NCBI GenBank assembly: GCA_964601275.1
Contig: CAZRMV010000001.1
Coordinates: 470,725-534,724 of the forward strand
Length of the DNA stretch: 64,000 nt
Origin: JAOZPE01 sp964601275
GTDB taxonomy: Bacteria > Krumholzibacteriota > Krumholzibacteriia > JAJRXK01
Reading direction: 5' to 3'
The notes under the pieces are model-generated. The model did no database searches, was not told the DNA's origin, and was given only the letters and a program-made list of their open reading frames with translations. Below, in pieces: positions 8,245 to 16,551 of this stretch. The number at the start of each line of letters is the position of its first letter. Position 1 is the first letter of the stretch. Position numbers and translations under genes: made by a program.

Positions 8245-9079
8245 AAGCGACGAATTCCAGCTTCTCCACCGGCGGGATGATTCCGGCGTCGGCGCCCAGA
8301 GTCAGCAGCAAGCGCACCGCTTCGCGGCCGTCGTCGCCGTAATCGAGGGTGTAGTCGTTCACGTACATCCCGACGAACTCGTCGGCCAGGCCGGTGTCCA
8401 TGTTGCGGGCGTAGTCCAGCGCGTACCGCAGGGCCTCCTCGCGATGCTCCAGGCCGTGACGGATGCTGTGGGTGAGCACCTCGTTGATCTCGCGCATGCG
8501 CTCCGATCCCAGGTCCTTGCGGATGGCGTTGCCGCCCAGGGGAAGGGGCAGCCCGGTCTCCTGCTTCCACCACCGGCCGATGTCCAGCAGCAGTCGGCAG
8601 CCTTCCTTCTCGTAGGTGAGCTGACCCTCGTGGATGATCAACCCGGCCTCGAAGGTACCGTCCACAACCTTGGTGATGATCTCGTCGAAGGGAACCACCT
8701 CGTAGGCGAAGTCCTTCCCCAGAAAGAGCCGCAGCGCCAGGTAGGCTGTCGTCATGGTTCCGGGCACGGCGATCTTCACCCCCGCGAGATCGTCGAGGGT
8801 GAGCTTGCTCCCCTTGCGGGTGATCACCATCGGCCCGTAGTCGTCGCCCATGCTGCTTCCGGCGGGCAGCAGGGCGTATTTGTCGAGCACGTAGGCGTAG
8901 GCGTGGATGGAGATGGCGGTGATGTGCAGCTCGCCGCGCAGCGCCCGCTCGTTGAGGGTCTGGATGTCCTGGAGGATGTGCTCGAAACGGTAGCCCTTCG
9001 TGTCGATCTGGTCCTTGGCCAGAGCCCAGAACATGAAGGCGTCGTCGGGATCGGGGCTGTGTCCGAGAGTGAGGTCCAT
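8243..9079 (-). CDS. mqnD: 1,4-dihydroxy-6-naphthoate synthase, futalosine menaquinone pathway
   Basis: A 278-residue enzyme of the MqnA/MqnD periplasmic-binding-protein-like fold. MqnD converts cyclic dehypoxanthine futalosine to 1,4-dihydroxy-6-naphthoate. Diagnostic stretches are LGHSPDPDDAFMFWAL at the N-terminus, DIQTLNERAL, ITAISIHAYAYV, YGPMVITRKG, KIAVPGTMTTAYL, GLIIHEGQLTY and LPLGGNAIRKDL. The ATG at 9079 places the conserved N-terminal strand at the very start, which fixes it. No other mqn gene is in the window. It implies that this organism makes menaquinone by the futalosine route, consistent with the nearby cytochrome c genes. Confidence 0.93.
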   Translation of the reverse strand: MDLTLGHSPDPDDAFMFWALAKDQIDTKGYRFEHILQDIQTLNERALRGELHITAISIHAYAYVLDKYALLPAGSSMGDDYGPMVITRKGSKLTLDDLAGVKIAVPGTMTTAYLALRLFLGKDFAYEVVPFDEIITKVVDGTFEAGLIIHEGQLTYEKEGCRLLLDIGRWWKQETGLPLPLGGNAIRKDLGSERMREINEVLTHSIRHGLEHREEALRYALDYARNMDTGLADEFVGMYVNDYTLDYGDDGREAVRLLLTLGADAGIIPPVEKLEFVA

Positions 9080-9124
9080 CGTGAACCGCCGGGAATGGAG
9101 GTGGAGGTGGATGGGAGCCGCCCC

Positions 9125-9153
9125 AAGCTAGCAGAGCCGATGGGTCGGAGCAA
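9125..9153 (-). promoter_or_regulatory. Weak promoter candidate for mqnD
   Basis: Read on the minus strand, TTGCTC (9153-9148) and TAGCTT (9130-9125) are 17 bases apart, and TGC directly before the -10 gives an extended -10. The -10 itself is poor. It lies about 45 bases before the mqnD start. Confidence 0.3.
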
Positions 9154-9238
9154 GCGGGTAGGGGGAGGATGTGGTGATCGCAGCCGTTCCTGCCGGTGGG
9201 TCGGAAGGACTCGGGTTTCCCTGGACGCGAAAGGAGGT

Positions 9239-10009
9239 CTACTCGACCCCCCAACCGGCCTTCCAGGCAGACCAGCTCGTGGTGCCGACGGGAAGCACCG
9301 TGATCGAGTTCTCGCACTGCCAGGGCATCTCATCGGGATATTGGTCCGTTGGATAGCAACCCAGGATGGCACAACCCGGCGGAGCATAGGTGTCATCGGC
9401 GCTTGAGCCCAACAGCACCGAGTAGCCCTCCCCCGAGTCACCGGGCCCGAGACACTCGACCCTCAGCCCGTCACAGGAGACATAGGTTGGGGCGGTGGTT
9501 CCCGGAGCAGCCTGCCCCGACGGGCCCAGGCAGACGAGCCCCGACGGGAGACTGAAATACAGCAGGTCGAAGCGGGCGACATAGGTTTCCTCACCGTCTG
9601 GTAGACATGGATTCCACGCCAGGTGCACCGAGTCGAAGGTAGAAGAAGCGACCGGCTGACCAGTGATCTGGTTGGTGATGCCCAGGAGGAAGTTGGGGAT
9701 GGTTCCTCCCCCGAGGAAGTCGAAGCCGATGCTGAAATCGAGAGCTTGTATTGGTTCGCCGATATTCCGCACGTACACGTAGAAATGGGCCACATCTCCT
9801 GGGACAACGCAGACGAAGTACACCGAACAGTCCGGGTAGCCGGACAACCCGATGGTTCGCATGTCCCCATAAGGTGGGCAGGCAGCCTGGGCCGGTGTCG
9901 AGTCCAATGCAACGAACACGGTGAGGACAGATAGGCAGACGATGATGGAAGAAAACAGGTTCTGGACACAAACGAACAATGTGCTCGAACAGCGGGCACG
10001 CGATGACAC
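9239..10009 (-). CDS. Cysteine-rich secreted protein, hypothetical
   Basis: A 256-residue protein with a signal peptide (core SSIIVCLSVLTVFVALDS, cleavage near AQA-A). The mature chain holds about ten cysteines, several in pairs such as PDCSVYFVC and PGCAILGC, which suggests disulfide bonding outside the cytoplasm. The stretch DVAHFYVYVRNIGEPIQALDFSIGFDF looks like a beta-sandwich of the cohesin/CARDB type seen in secreted proteins of this group, but I cannot name the family. Base composition is visibly less GC-rich than its neighbours, which may mark recent acquisition. An internal start is possible, since the first 15 residues precede the hydrophobic core. Confidence 0.55.
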   Translation of the reverse strand: MSSRARCSSTLFVCVQNLFSSIIVCLSVLTVFVALDSTPAQAACPPYGDMRTIGLSGYPDCSVYFVCVVPGDVAHFYVYVRNIGEPIQALDFSIGFDFLGGGTIPNFLLGITNQITGQPVASSTFDSVHLAWNPCLPDGEETYVARFDLLYFSLPSGLVCLGPSGQAAPGTTAPTYVSCDGLRVECLGPGDSGEGYSVLLGSSADDTYAPPGCAILGCYPTDQYPDEMPWQCENSITVLPVGTTSWSAWKAGWGVE

Positions 10010-10148
10010 GGAACTCCCCCCGGCTGGAGTGAGGATTGCCTCGGCAGTCCCATCCCTGTCTTGAGCCTACCACCGAACGGGCGGTCCGGTCAAAGAGGGA
10101 GACGCGTACCACGGGCCACCGCAGGATCGCAGCCGGGTTCACTGCTTC

Positions 10149-10180
10149 CGGCGCCTCGGAAACAGGTGCTCCAGGCGCCG
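10149..10180 (-). terminator. Hairpin downstream of ccmD, possible end of the ccm operon
   Basis: CGGCGCCT (10149-10156) pairs with AGGCGCCG (10173-10180) around a 16-base loop, 9 bases past the ccmD stop on the minus strand. There is no T-run, so it is only a weak terminator candidate. Confidence 0.3.
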
Positions 10181-10188
10181 AGGACTTC

Positions 10189-10329
10189 CTATTCGCCCCG
10201 TTCGGCCTTGAGGATCTCCAGTTGCCTCTCGGCCTCGCCCTGCCGCGCGAAGAGCCGAGCGACATAGAAGATGATGGCCAGCCAGACGACTCCGTAGACG
10301 CTGAACACCCACCAGAAATGCTTAGGCAT
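10189..10329 (-). CDS. ccmD: Heme exporter protein CcmD
   Basis: A 46-residue protein beginning MPKHFWWVFSVYGVVW, with one membrane segment (FSVYGVVWLAIIFYVARLF) followed by a charged helix (RQGEAERQLEILKAERGE). This is the size, topology and aromatic N-terminus of CcmD, the small subunit that links heme-loaded CcmE to the CcmABC transporter. Its ATG overlaps the ccmC stop by eight bases, as expected for the last gene of a ccmABCD cluster. Confidence 0.85.
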   Translation of the reverse strand: MPKHFWWVFSVYGVVWLAIIFYVARLFARQGEAERQLEILKAERGE

Positions 10330-11008
10330 GATCTCTTCCCTCTGCGATCAGGAGTTCCTCGATTCCATCCTCCAAGCGCGCCGAGCGGACCCGCGCGCGC
10401 AGCAGGATGATGTAGAAGATGGTGAGAGAGGCGACGCCGACCAACAGCGTCACGAGGAAGATCGGGGCCAGGCCGCTTTCCTTGCCGCCCCCGATGACGG
10501 GTGCGGGATGCTGACTGGCCTTCACCCGGTTGCCCACGTAGACGATGGGCACGCCCAACCAGCCGATGATCCCGGTGACCGCGGCGAGCACGCTGCGACG
10601 ATCCCGTTCGGCCACGGTCTGTCGCAGGATGAGATAGGCCAGGTAGATGAGCCACAGCACCAGGGTGCTGGTGAGCCGCACGTCCCAGGTCCACCAGATG
10701 CCCCACACCGGCCGCGCCCACATGGGACCGGTGATGAGCACCAGCGTGGTGAACACCAGCCCGATCTCGGCCGATGCGGCGGCCCAGCGGTCGTGGTCGG
10801 GATCGCGCGTGGCCAGGTAGCGGCCTCCCATGATCGCGGTCACGGTGAAGGCCAAGAACCCCACCCAGGCGCATGGAACGTGGATGAAGAAGATCTTCTG
10901 GATGTACCCCTGGGTCTTCTCCAGGGGGATGACCATGAAGACCAGGTAGCACAAGCTGAGCATGGCTACCGCGGACAGGGCCAACAGGACCCGGTCGGTC
11001 GTGCGCAT
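10322..11008 (-). CDS. ccmC: Cytochrome c biogenesis protein CcmC, heme handling
   Basis: A 228-residue inner-membrane protein with about six hydrophobic segments. It carries the tryptophan-rich heme-handling motif WGIWWTWDVRLTS facing the periplasm and flanking histidines in FFIHVPCAW and ASQHPAPV, which are the expected heme ligands. CcmC loads heme onto CcmE with the help of CcmD. The ATG at 11008 lies one base past the ccmB stop, and its 3' end overlaps ccmD. Confidence 0.95.
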   Translation of the reverse strand: MRTTDRVLLALSAVAMLSLCYLVFMVIPLEKTQGYIQKIFFIHVPCAWVGFLAFTVTAIMGGRYLATRDPDHDRWAAASAEIGLVFTTLVLITGPMWARPVWGIWWTWDVRLTSTLVLWLIYLAYLILRQTVAERDRRSVLAAVTGIIGWLGVPIVYVGNRVKASQHPAPVIGGGKESGLAPIFLVTLLVGVASLTIFYIILLRARVRSARLEDGIEELLIAEGRDHA

Positions 11009-11009
11009 A

Positions 11010-11690
11010 TCACTCCTCCAGGACGAAGCCGTAGAGCAGGAATCCTGCGATGGCGAACACGAAATCGAAACCGGCCAAGAGCTTCAGCCATTCCCCCAGA
11101 CCCTCGTTGCCGCCGGGGGTCAGTACGATGGTGGTTCCTTCCACCGCTGCCATCACCATGGGGGCCAGGATGGGAAGAAGCAAGACCGGAAGCATGACCT
11201 CCCGCAATCGGCTCTTCTGGGAAACCACGGCGAATACGGTTCCCACCGCGACGAAGCCCAGGGTGCCCAGCAGCAGGATGAGAAAGAAGGGGCCGGTCAG
11301 ATGCCGCTGATCCAGGTCGAACCACACGATGGTGAACAACAGCACCACCGCTTCGCCGGCGATCATGAAGACCGCGTGCGAGAGGAACTTCCCCAGGTAG
11401 ACCGCGCCCCGGTCGGCGGGGCTCAGAAGCAGGCCCACCGTTCCGCCGTCCTGCGAATCGCGGGCCGCGCTTCGCCCCAGCCCCAGCATTCCCGCAAAGA
11501 GGTAGGCGGTCCACAGGCAGCCGGGAACGATATCCTCTCTGGCGTGCCGGGCGGGATCGAAGGCGAAGACGAAGGTGACGACGGTCAGCAGGCCGAACAT
11601 GATCACCGTGGTGAGGACGTCCTTCTGCCGCCACTCCGCCGACAGATCGCGCCGGAAGACCGCCCGGGTGACGTCGAGGAAGGCCCTCAT
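11010..11690 (-). CDS. ccmB: Heme exporter membrane subunit CcmB
   Basis: A 226-residue integral membrane protein with about six transmembrane helices. The N-terminal RAVFRRDLSAEWRQKD and the following hydrophobic segments, then GLGRSAARDSQDGG and LLLSPADRGAVYLGKFLSH, are characteristic of CcmB, the permease partner of the ATPase CcmA. The ATG at 11690 overlaps the ccmA stop (ATGA), so the two are coupled. Residue numbers are counted from that ATG; the frame is open further upstream but lies inside ccmA. Confidence 0.92.
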   Translation of the reverse strand: MRAFLDVTRAVFRRDLSAEWRQKDVLTTVIMFGLLTVVTFVFAFDPARHAREDIVPGCLWTAYLFAGMLGLGRSAARDSQDGGTVGLLLSPADRGAVYLGKFLSHAVFMIAGEAVVLLFTIVWFDLDQRHLTGPFFLILLLGTLGFVAVGTVFAVVSQKSRLREVMLPVLLLPILAPMVMAAVEGTTIVLTPGGNEGLGEWLKLLAGFDFVFAIAGFLLYGFVLEE

Positions 11691-12400
11691 GCGCGCCCCT
11701 CCGCAACATCGGCCAGGTGCAGGGCCCATCCGGAGGCGTCGCGTTCGGAGGCCTCCGCCTCTTCCACCTTCCGGCCCCGGTGCAGGATCAACGCACGATC
11801 GCACCACGAGAGGACCCGCTCGAGTTGATGGGTGGCCAGCACGATCGCGCGGCCCTTGTTCTTCTCGTTTTCCAGGCGCGCGGCGAGATCCCGGCATCCC
11901 GCGGCGTCCAGGCCGGTGAAGGGTTCGTCGAGAATGAGAAGCTCGGGATCGTGGAGCAGCGCCCGGGCGAGGCTGAGCCGTTGGCGCATGCCGCGGCTGA
12001 AACCGGCGACCCGGTCGTGGGCCCGGCGGGACAAGCCGACCTCGGCAAGGGCCTCGTCGAGCCGGCGCCGGGTCTCGGTCAATCCGAAGAGCGCCGCGTA
12101 GTACTGGAGGTTCTCCCGGGCGGTCAGACCGTCGTCCAGGAGCGTGGCGTGGGCCACATAGCCGAGGCGGGCGCGGATCTGCGGATGGTGACGGCGGGGA
12201 TCGAGACCGAAGATGGTGAGCTTGCCCTCGGTGGGACGGTGGAGGGTGGCCAGCAGACTCAGGAGGGTTGACTTGCCGGCGCCGTTGGAACCCAGGAGCG
12301 CCACCGCCTGGCCCGCGTGGACTTCCAGATCGACCCGGTCCAGAGCCCAGGTGCGACCGTAGCGCCGCGAGAGTCCCCGCGCCTTCAGGACCGTGGTCAC
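11687..12400 (-). CDS. ccmA: Heme exporter ATP-binding protein CcmA
   Basis: A 237-residue ABC ATPase powering release of holo-CcmE from the CcmABCD complex. Walker A GSNGAGKST, the signature FSRGMRQRLSLARALL, Walker B LLILDEPFTGLD and the switch His in LATHQ are all present. I choose the GTG at 12400, two bases past the upstream stop with AGAAGGG before it; an ATG at 12454 would add 18 residues that overlap the upstream gene and precede the conserved first strand. Confidence 0.92.
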   Translation of the reverse strand: MTTVLKARGLSRRYGRTWALDRVDLEVHAGQAVALLGSNGAGKSTLLSLLATLHRPTEGKLTIFGLDPRRHHPQIRARLGYVAHATLLDDGLTARENLQYYAALFGLTETRRRLDEALAEVGLSRRAHDRVAGFSRGMRQRLSLARALLHDPELLILDEPFTGLDAAGCRDLAARLENEKNKGRAIVLATHQLERVLSWCDRALILHRGRKVEEAEASERDASGWALHLADVAEGRA

Positions 12401-12401
12401 C

Positions 12402-13340
12402 TCAAGCCCTTCTCTTGGCTTGGGCCGCTCGCTTCTTCTTTCCCTTGCCGACATCCCGGGAGAGGAGGACGTCGCGCTGACGGATGAATTCCTCGCGGGA
12501 GATGTTTCCCGTCACCAAGCGGTCCTCGAGGCGGTGCAGCCGACTCCGTTTCTGCTCGATGGCGTGGGCCCGTTCAGTCACCTGACCGGCGCGGGAATTG
12601 CCGTAGGCCAGTCCCAGTCCCAGAAGCGCGGTGAGCATGAGAAAGAAGATGATCCGGGTCTGGGTCTCCGAAAAGCGGTTCGGTCGGATCTCGACGTGCC
12701 ACTCCTCCTGCTCGGGGGCTGGTTTCGACGGGGGAGCAGCCGCCGCGGTCTCATCACCTCCGCTCAGGTGCACGGTGATGGTGGAAGGGCCGATGAGGGG
12801 GTCGAGGGCGTAGGTGGAAAAACCCGCCAGGACCGATTCGGATTGCGGATGGACGCTGTGCCCTTCCACCTTCAGGGACGGGGGACGGACGTAGAGCCGC
12901 AACTCATCGGCCGCGTAGAAGAAACGCGGGGTGAAATCTGCCTGGCCATCATAGTGGATGGCGTAGCTGATGGTCACCGAAGTGCGCCCGGGAGCCAGCG
13001 CACCGGGTAGAATCCACCGCCGGGGGTCCTTGGTGTCGGGGGTGAGGGACACGACCCGGCGTTCGCCGGAGGTATTCACCGTGACCTGGACATCGCCATG
13101 GACGGTTTCGGGCAGGGAAAAGGAAAGCCCGCCGCCTTCGAGGGTCTCCGGAGTGTCCTGCGGATTCTCGAAGGAATAGGCCTCCTTCACCGTGAGATGA
13201 TCTCCATCCCGGATCAGGGTGGCCTGGTAGACCGAGATGCGCGGCTTCGCGGCGGCGGCCGTTCCCGCGATGAGGATCAGTCCGAACAGGCAGGTCAAGG
13301 AAAACGGGATACGAAGGATCGCGGGGGGAAACTCCTTCAT
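12402..13340 (-). CDS. Exported membrane-anchored protein with SHOCT-like tail in the ccm operon
   Basis: A 312-residue protein that I cannot assign to a named family. It has an N-terminal signal peptide (FSLTCLFGLILIAGTAAAA), a roughly 200-residue periplasmic beta-rich region, a Pro/Glu linker, one transmembrane segment (IIFFLMLTALLGLGLAYG) and a short cytoplasmic helix plus LEDRLVTGNISREEFIRQR, which resembles the SHOCT oligomerisation motif. A Lys/Arg-rich end follows. Its ATG overlaps the stop of the zinc-ribbon gene (TGATG) and its stop is one base before ccmA, so it is clearly part of the ccm transcript. It could help present heme or apocytochrome, but that is inference from position only. 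Confidence 0.7.
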   Translation of the reverse strand: MKEFPPAILRIPFSLTCLFGLILIAGTAAAAKPRISVYQATLIRDGDHLTVKEAYSFENPQDTPETLEGGGLSFSLPETVHGDVQVTVNTSGERRVVSLTPDTKDPRRWILPGALAPGRTSVTISYAIHYDGQADFTPRFFYAADELRLYVRPPSLKVEGHSVHPQSESVLAGFSTYALDPLIGPSTITVHLSGGDETAAAAPPSKPAPEQEEWHVEIRPNRFSETQTRIIFFLMLTALLGLGLAYGNSRAGQVTERAHAIEQKRSRLHRLEDRLVTGNISREEFIRQRDVLLSRDVGKGKKKRAAQAKRRA

Positions 13341-13762
13341 CAGGCCTCCTCGACTCTGGCTCCACAGCCGGGGCAGAAGCGTGCGACGGGGGGAAGGGGC
13401 TCGCCGCAGGCGGAACATGAACGGGTGGGAGTGGCCGGGACATGCGATTTCCTGCGGCCCTCTCGTCTTCCCTCGACCATGGCCTCGCTCTCTTCGAGGA
13501 GCTCGATCTGTTCCATGGTTTCCATGGCCTGGACCTTCAAGCCATTGCGCAGTTGGGTGAAGTCCTCTTCGGCCAGCTTACCCATGTTGTACTCGAAATC
13601 GAGGTCGGCGATGTTCTGCAAGAGCGTTTCCTTGCGCTGGTAGAGACGGCCCAGCGGAGTGTCGGTGGTGTTGGTTCCCACCTGGAGATTGCTCCGAAAG
13701 AATGGACGGAAACAGAACGCGACCGAGATCAGGGCGACCATGAAGAACAGGGATTCGATCAC
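13340..13762 (-). CDS. CcmI-like membrane protein with C-terminal zinc ribbon
   Basis: A 140-residue protein: one N-terminal membrane segment (IESLFFMVALISVAFCF), a coiled-coil stretch LYQRKETLLQNIADLDFEY followed by GKLAEEDFTQLR, which matches the N-terminal domain of CcmI, then a linker and a zinc ribbon with CSACG and CPGCG pairs. Classical CcmI continues with a periplasmic TPR domain that binds apocytochrome; here the zinc ribbon replaces it. The GTG at 13762 overlaps the ccmF stop (GTGA), and its own stop overlaps the next ATG, so translation is coupled on both sides. The role in heme ligation is inferred from operon position and the CcmI-like segment. Confidence 0.7.
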   Translation of the reverse strand: MIESLFFMVALISVAFCFRPFFRSNLQVGTNTTDTPLGRLYQRKETLLQNIADLDFEYNMGKLAEEDFTQLRNGLKVQAMETMEQIELLEESEAMVEGRREGRRKSHVPATPTRSCSACGEPLPPVARFCPGCGARVEEA

Positions 13763-15750
13763 GCCCTCACCTCCACCGGCTTGGGTGGCGGCAACAGGCA
13801 GACCAGGGTGCCCAGCGCCATGAGGATGCCTCCGACCCACACCCACATCACCAACGGATTCACGTAGGCCTGCACCACCGCCTTGGTGCGATCGTCGTTG
13901 AGCCCGGCGAAGACGAGGTAGAGATCTTCGTTGGCGTTCTGATGGATGGCCACTTCGCTGGTCGGCTGCTCACTCGCGTAGTAGTAGCGCTTCTGCGGGA
14001 AGACCCGGCCTACTTCCTTGCCGTTGCGGAGAACGCGCAAGGCGAGGGTTCCCGACCAGTAGTTGGGATTGGCCTCGGACTCGCGGATTTCATCGAGCTG
14101 GAGGGTGTAGTGTCCCACCTGGAACGTCTCGCCCTCGCCGACCACGCCCTGGCCTTCCTTCACGAAGGCCGCCCCGGTGAATCCGACGAACATGATCACC
14201 ACCGCGAGGTGGACGATGTAACCCCCGTAGCGTCGGTTGTTGCGCCGGGTGAGGTTCATGAGGGCGGTCAGGTAGGATTCGTGCAAAGTGCGGCGCCGGG
14301 CGGAGATGCCCTTGTGGAATTCCTGGACGATGGTCAAGAGAACGAAGGTGCACAGGACCAGCGAGATGAGCGGCCAGAAGGCATGTACCCCGACCAGGTA
14401 GAAGATGGGAGCCGAGATCACCGCGAGCGCGACCGGCATGGTGAAGTTCTTCCGCAGGCTCTTGCCACTGGTCTTCCGGTAGGCCAAGAGTGGGCCCGCC
14501 CCGATGAGGAAGAGCAGCAGCAGACCCAGCGGGACCTCGATGAGGGAGAAATACGAGGGCCCGACGGTCACGTTCTTGCCGGTGAAGAGCTCGCTCAGCA
14601 CCGGGAAGATGGTGCCGAACAGAACGCTGAACATGATGGCGAGAAGCAGGACATTGTTGAAGAGGAACCCGCTCTCGCGGCTGAGCATGCTGTCGAGCTT
14701 GTTCTCGCTCTTGAGGTAGGGAAGCCGGGTGATGATGAGGATGGTCATTCCCACCAGGGTCGTCAAAATGAAGATGGCGAAGGGCAGACCGATGTTTGAG
14801 CGGGCAAAGGAGTGCACGCTGCTGACGATGCCGCTGCGGGTGAGGAAGGTGCCCAGGATCGACAAGAGGAAGGTGAGGGCGATCAGGGTGACGTTCCACA
14901 CCTTCAACATGCCGCGCTTTTCCTGGATGATCACCGAGTGGAGGAATGCGGTGCCGGTGAGCCAGGGCATGAGCGATGCGTTCTCGACCGGATCCCATCC
15001 CCAGTAACCACCCCAGCCCAGCTCCACGTAGGCCCACTTCGCGCCCAGCACGATGCCCATGCCCAGGAAAAGCCAGGGGAAGAGGGTCCACCGGCGGATG
15101 GTGCGCACCCAGGTGCTGCCCAACTGCCGGGTGATGAGCGCCGCCACGGAGAACGCGAAGGCCACCACAAATCCGGTGTAGCCGATGTAGAGGATCGGTG
15201 GATGGATCACCATCCAGTAGTTCTGCAGAAGCGGGTTGAGCCCGTTGCCGTCCACGGGAGCCCAGCTCTGGCTCAATCCGCTGGTGTCGCCGACCGCGTA
15301 GAGCTCGGTGAAGGGGTTGCTGGAGAAGTTGTTCATCCAGAGGAAGAACACGGTGGTGATCATCATCACCGCGGTGGCATACGGCAACAGCCGGTTGTGC
15401 TTGTCCTTCTGGGTGAGGACCGCCGCCACCGAATAGGCGCTGACACACCAGGTCCACAGCAGGAGAGACCCCGCCTGGCCCGCCCACAAGGCGCCCACCT
15501 TGTAGAACCAGGGAAGGTCGTGGTTGCTCTCGCTGGCCACGTAGGTGAAGTGGAAGTTGTCCGAGAGCAGTAGGATGAGGATCGCGACCATCGAGACCGA
15601 GACCATGGCGAAGACCACGCCCACGGCCCGTTGTCCGCTTTCGATGATCCGGGTGTCATCACGCCATGCGCCCAGCAGCGAACTCAGGACGGCATACAAC
15701 CCGAAAGCGAAGGCCACCATCAGGGCGAGGTTGCCGATGTCAGCAATCAT
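13759..15750 (-). CDS. ccmF: Heme lyase CcmF
   Basis: A 663-residue integral membrane protein with many transmembrane helices that transfers heme from CcmE to apocytochrome c. The WWD-type heme motif appears as WGGYWGWDPVEN, preceded by LGAKWAYVELG. Other conserved stretches are GALWAGQAGSLLLW and PPILYIGYTGFVVAFAF with its His in VIHPP, and FLTRSGIVSSVHSF. Length is that of full CcmF. The ATG at 15750 follows ccmE by about 50 bases. The 3' end overlaps the CcmI-like gene by four bases. Confidence 0.95.
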   Translation of the reverse strand: MIADIGNLALMVAFAFGLYAVLSSLLGAWRDDTRIIESGQRAVGVVFAMVSVSMVAILILLLSDNFHFTYVASESNHDLPWFYKVGALWAGQAGSLLLWTWCVSAYSVAAVLTQKDKHNRLLPYATAVMMITTVFFLWMNNFSSNPFTELYAVGDTSGLSQSWAPVDGNGLNPLLQNYWMVIHPPILYIGYTGFVVAFAFSVAALITRQLGSTWVRTIRRWTLFPWLFLGMGIVLGAKWAYVELGWGGYWGWDPVENASLMPWLTGTAFLHSVIIQEKRGMLKVWNVTLIALTFLLSILGTFLTRSGIVSSVHSFARSNIGLPFAIFILTTLVGMTILIITRLPYLKSENKLDSMLSRESGFLFNNVLLLAIMFSVLFGTIFPVLSELFTGKNVTVGPSYFSLIEVPLGLLLLFLIGAGPLLAYRKTSGKSLRKNFTMPVALAVISAPIFYLVGVHAFWPLISLVLCTFVLLTIVQEFHKGISARRRTLHESYLTALMNLTRRNNRRYGGYIVHLAVVIMFVGFTGAAFVKEGQGVVGEGETFQVGHYTLQLDEIRESEANPNYWSGTLALRVLRNGKEVGRVFPQKRYYYASEQPTSEVAIHQNANEDLYLVFAGLNDDRTKAVVQAYVNPLVMWVWVGGILMALGTLVCLLPPPKPVEVRA

Positions 15751-15801
15751 TGGGAGAAAGCTCCAGGGTAGGTAGCGGGGAAAGCCACGGGTGAAGACAA
15801 C

Positions 15802-16224
15802 TCAGGCGGTGGGTTTCCCACCGGTCTCGGGTTTGGCGTCGTCGTAGTCCACCTCGTACTTCGAGGCGCACTTGGCCTGGATCTTCTGCCCCACGAAGAC
15901 TCCGTTGGCTTCGAGCGTCCCATCGACGACCGCTTCGACCCCGTCCTTGAAGGTGTCGGGGACCGGGTCGCTCCCGATGTATTGCACCGGGTAGCGGATT
16001 CCTTCGTACTGCAGGGTGAACCGGAGGATGTCTCCGTCCCGCTGGATGGAGCCGTCCTCGACGATTCCCGCCAGTTTCATGGGATGGCCCACGGCCTTCT
16101 CTCCCATCTGGGCGACCTCGTCGCAGGTGTGGTAGTAGCGTTTGCCCTTCTCGAAGCCCTGGAAGGACAGGTAGGCGACGGCGGCCACGATCAACCCGAT
16201 GCCGATGAGGAATCGCAACTTCAT
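15802..16224 (-). CDS. ccmE: Heme chaperone CcmE, cysteine (CxxxY) type
   Basis: A 140-residue periplasmic heme chaperone anchored by one N-terminal membrane helix (FLIGIGLIVAAVAYLSF). The OB-fold core shows HPMKLAGIVEDGSIQRD, LRFTLQYEG and GVEAVVDGTL. In most CcmE proteins heme is bound by His in a HxxxY motif; here the segment reads AKCASKY, i.e. C119-x3-Y123. This Cys variant is known from Desulfovibrio and archaea, where it goes with Ccm systems lacking CcmH. It is the first gene of the ccm operon, with a promoter candidate 58-86 bases upstream. Confidence 0.92.
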   Translation of the reverse strand: MKLRFLIGIGLIVAAVAYLSFQGFEKGKRYYHTCDEVAQMGEKAVGHPMKLAGIVEDGSIQRDGDILRFTLQYEGIRYPVQYIGSDPVPDTFKDGVEAVVDGTLEANGVFVGQKIQAKCASKYEVDYDDAKPETGGKPTA

Positions 16225-16281
16225 GTCATCTCCAGACGTTCTTCCGGGACACCCGGCGGGTCGGGGGAATCTCCACTGCCA

Positions 16282-16310
16282 ACTATAGGCGAGGGGAAGC
16301 TCCGGTCCAA
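16282..16310 (-). promoter_or_regulatory. Candidate promoter of the ccm operon
   Basis: On the minus strand TTGGAC (16310-16305) and TATAGT (16287-16282) are separated by 17 bases, about 58 bases before the ccmE start. The -10 matches five of six consensus bases. The 327-base divergent gap that contains it also carries a plus-strand promoter candidate and no gene. Confidence 0.45.
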
Positions 16311-16478
16311 CCCGATCTTGACCCGGGTAAGGGGGGTCACCGGCGGTTCACCCACACGAGGTGGACCCAGGATACGTACTTCCCCCGGGATCCACCACCG
16401 GAGGCCTTTCCGCCGGCCGGGGAGCGCCTCGCCACTCTTCTTGCCCGGTGGGGACGGTTTCCATCCCCCCGGGCCGCC

Positions 16479-16508
16479 TTGCTCACCGGGGGCCGCTCGG
16501 GGTACAAT
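16479..16508 (+). promoter_or_regulatory. Candidate promoter for the large secreted protein
   Basis: TTGCTC (16479-16484) and TACAAT (16503-16508) are 18 bases apart; the -10 matches five of six consensus bases and stands out in a GC-rich gap. The start codon of the large secreted protein is 44 bases beyond the -10. Confidence 0.45.
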
Positions 16509-16551
16509 CGGGGGCAACGCATCCCCTTGCTTCCGCTGGCGGCTCCCGGAC

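Noticed and set aside
10036..10410. Plus-strand frame over ccmD and the end of ccmC
   Set aside because: The minus-strand 46-residue CcmD fits family length, membrane segment and operon position; the plus-strand frame has no motif.
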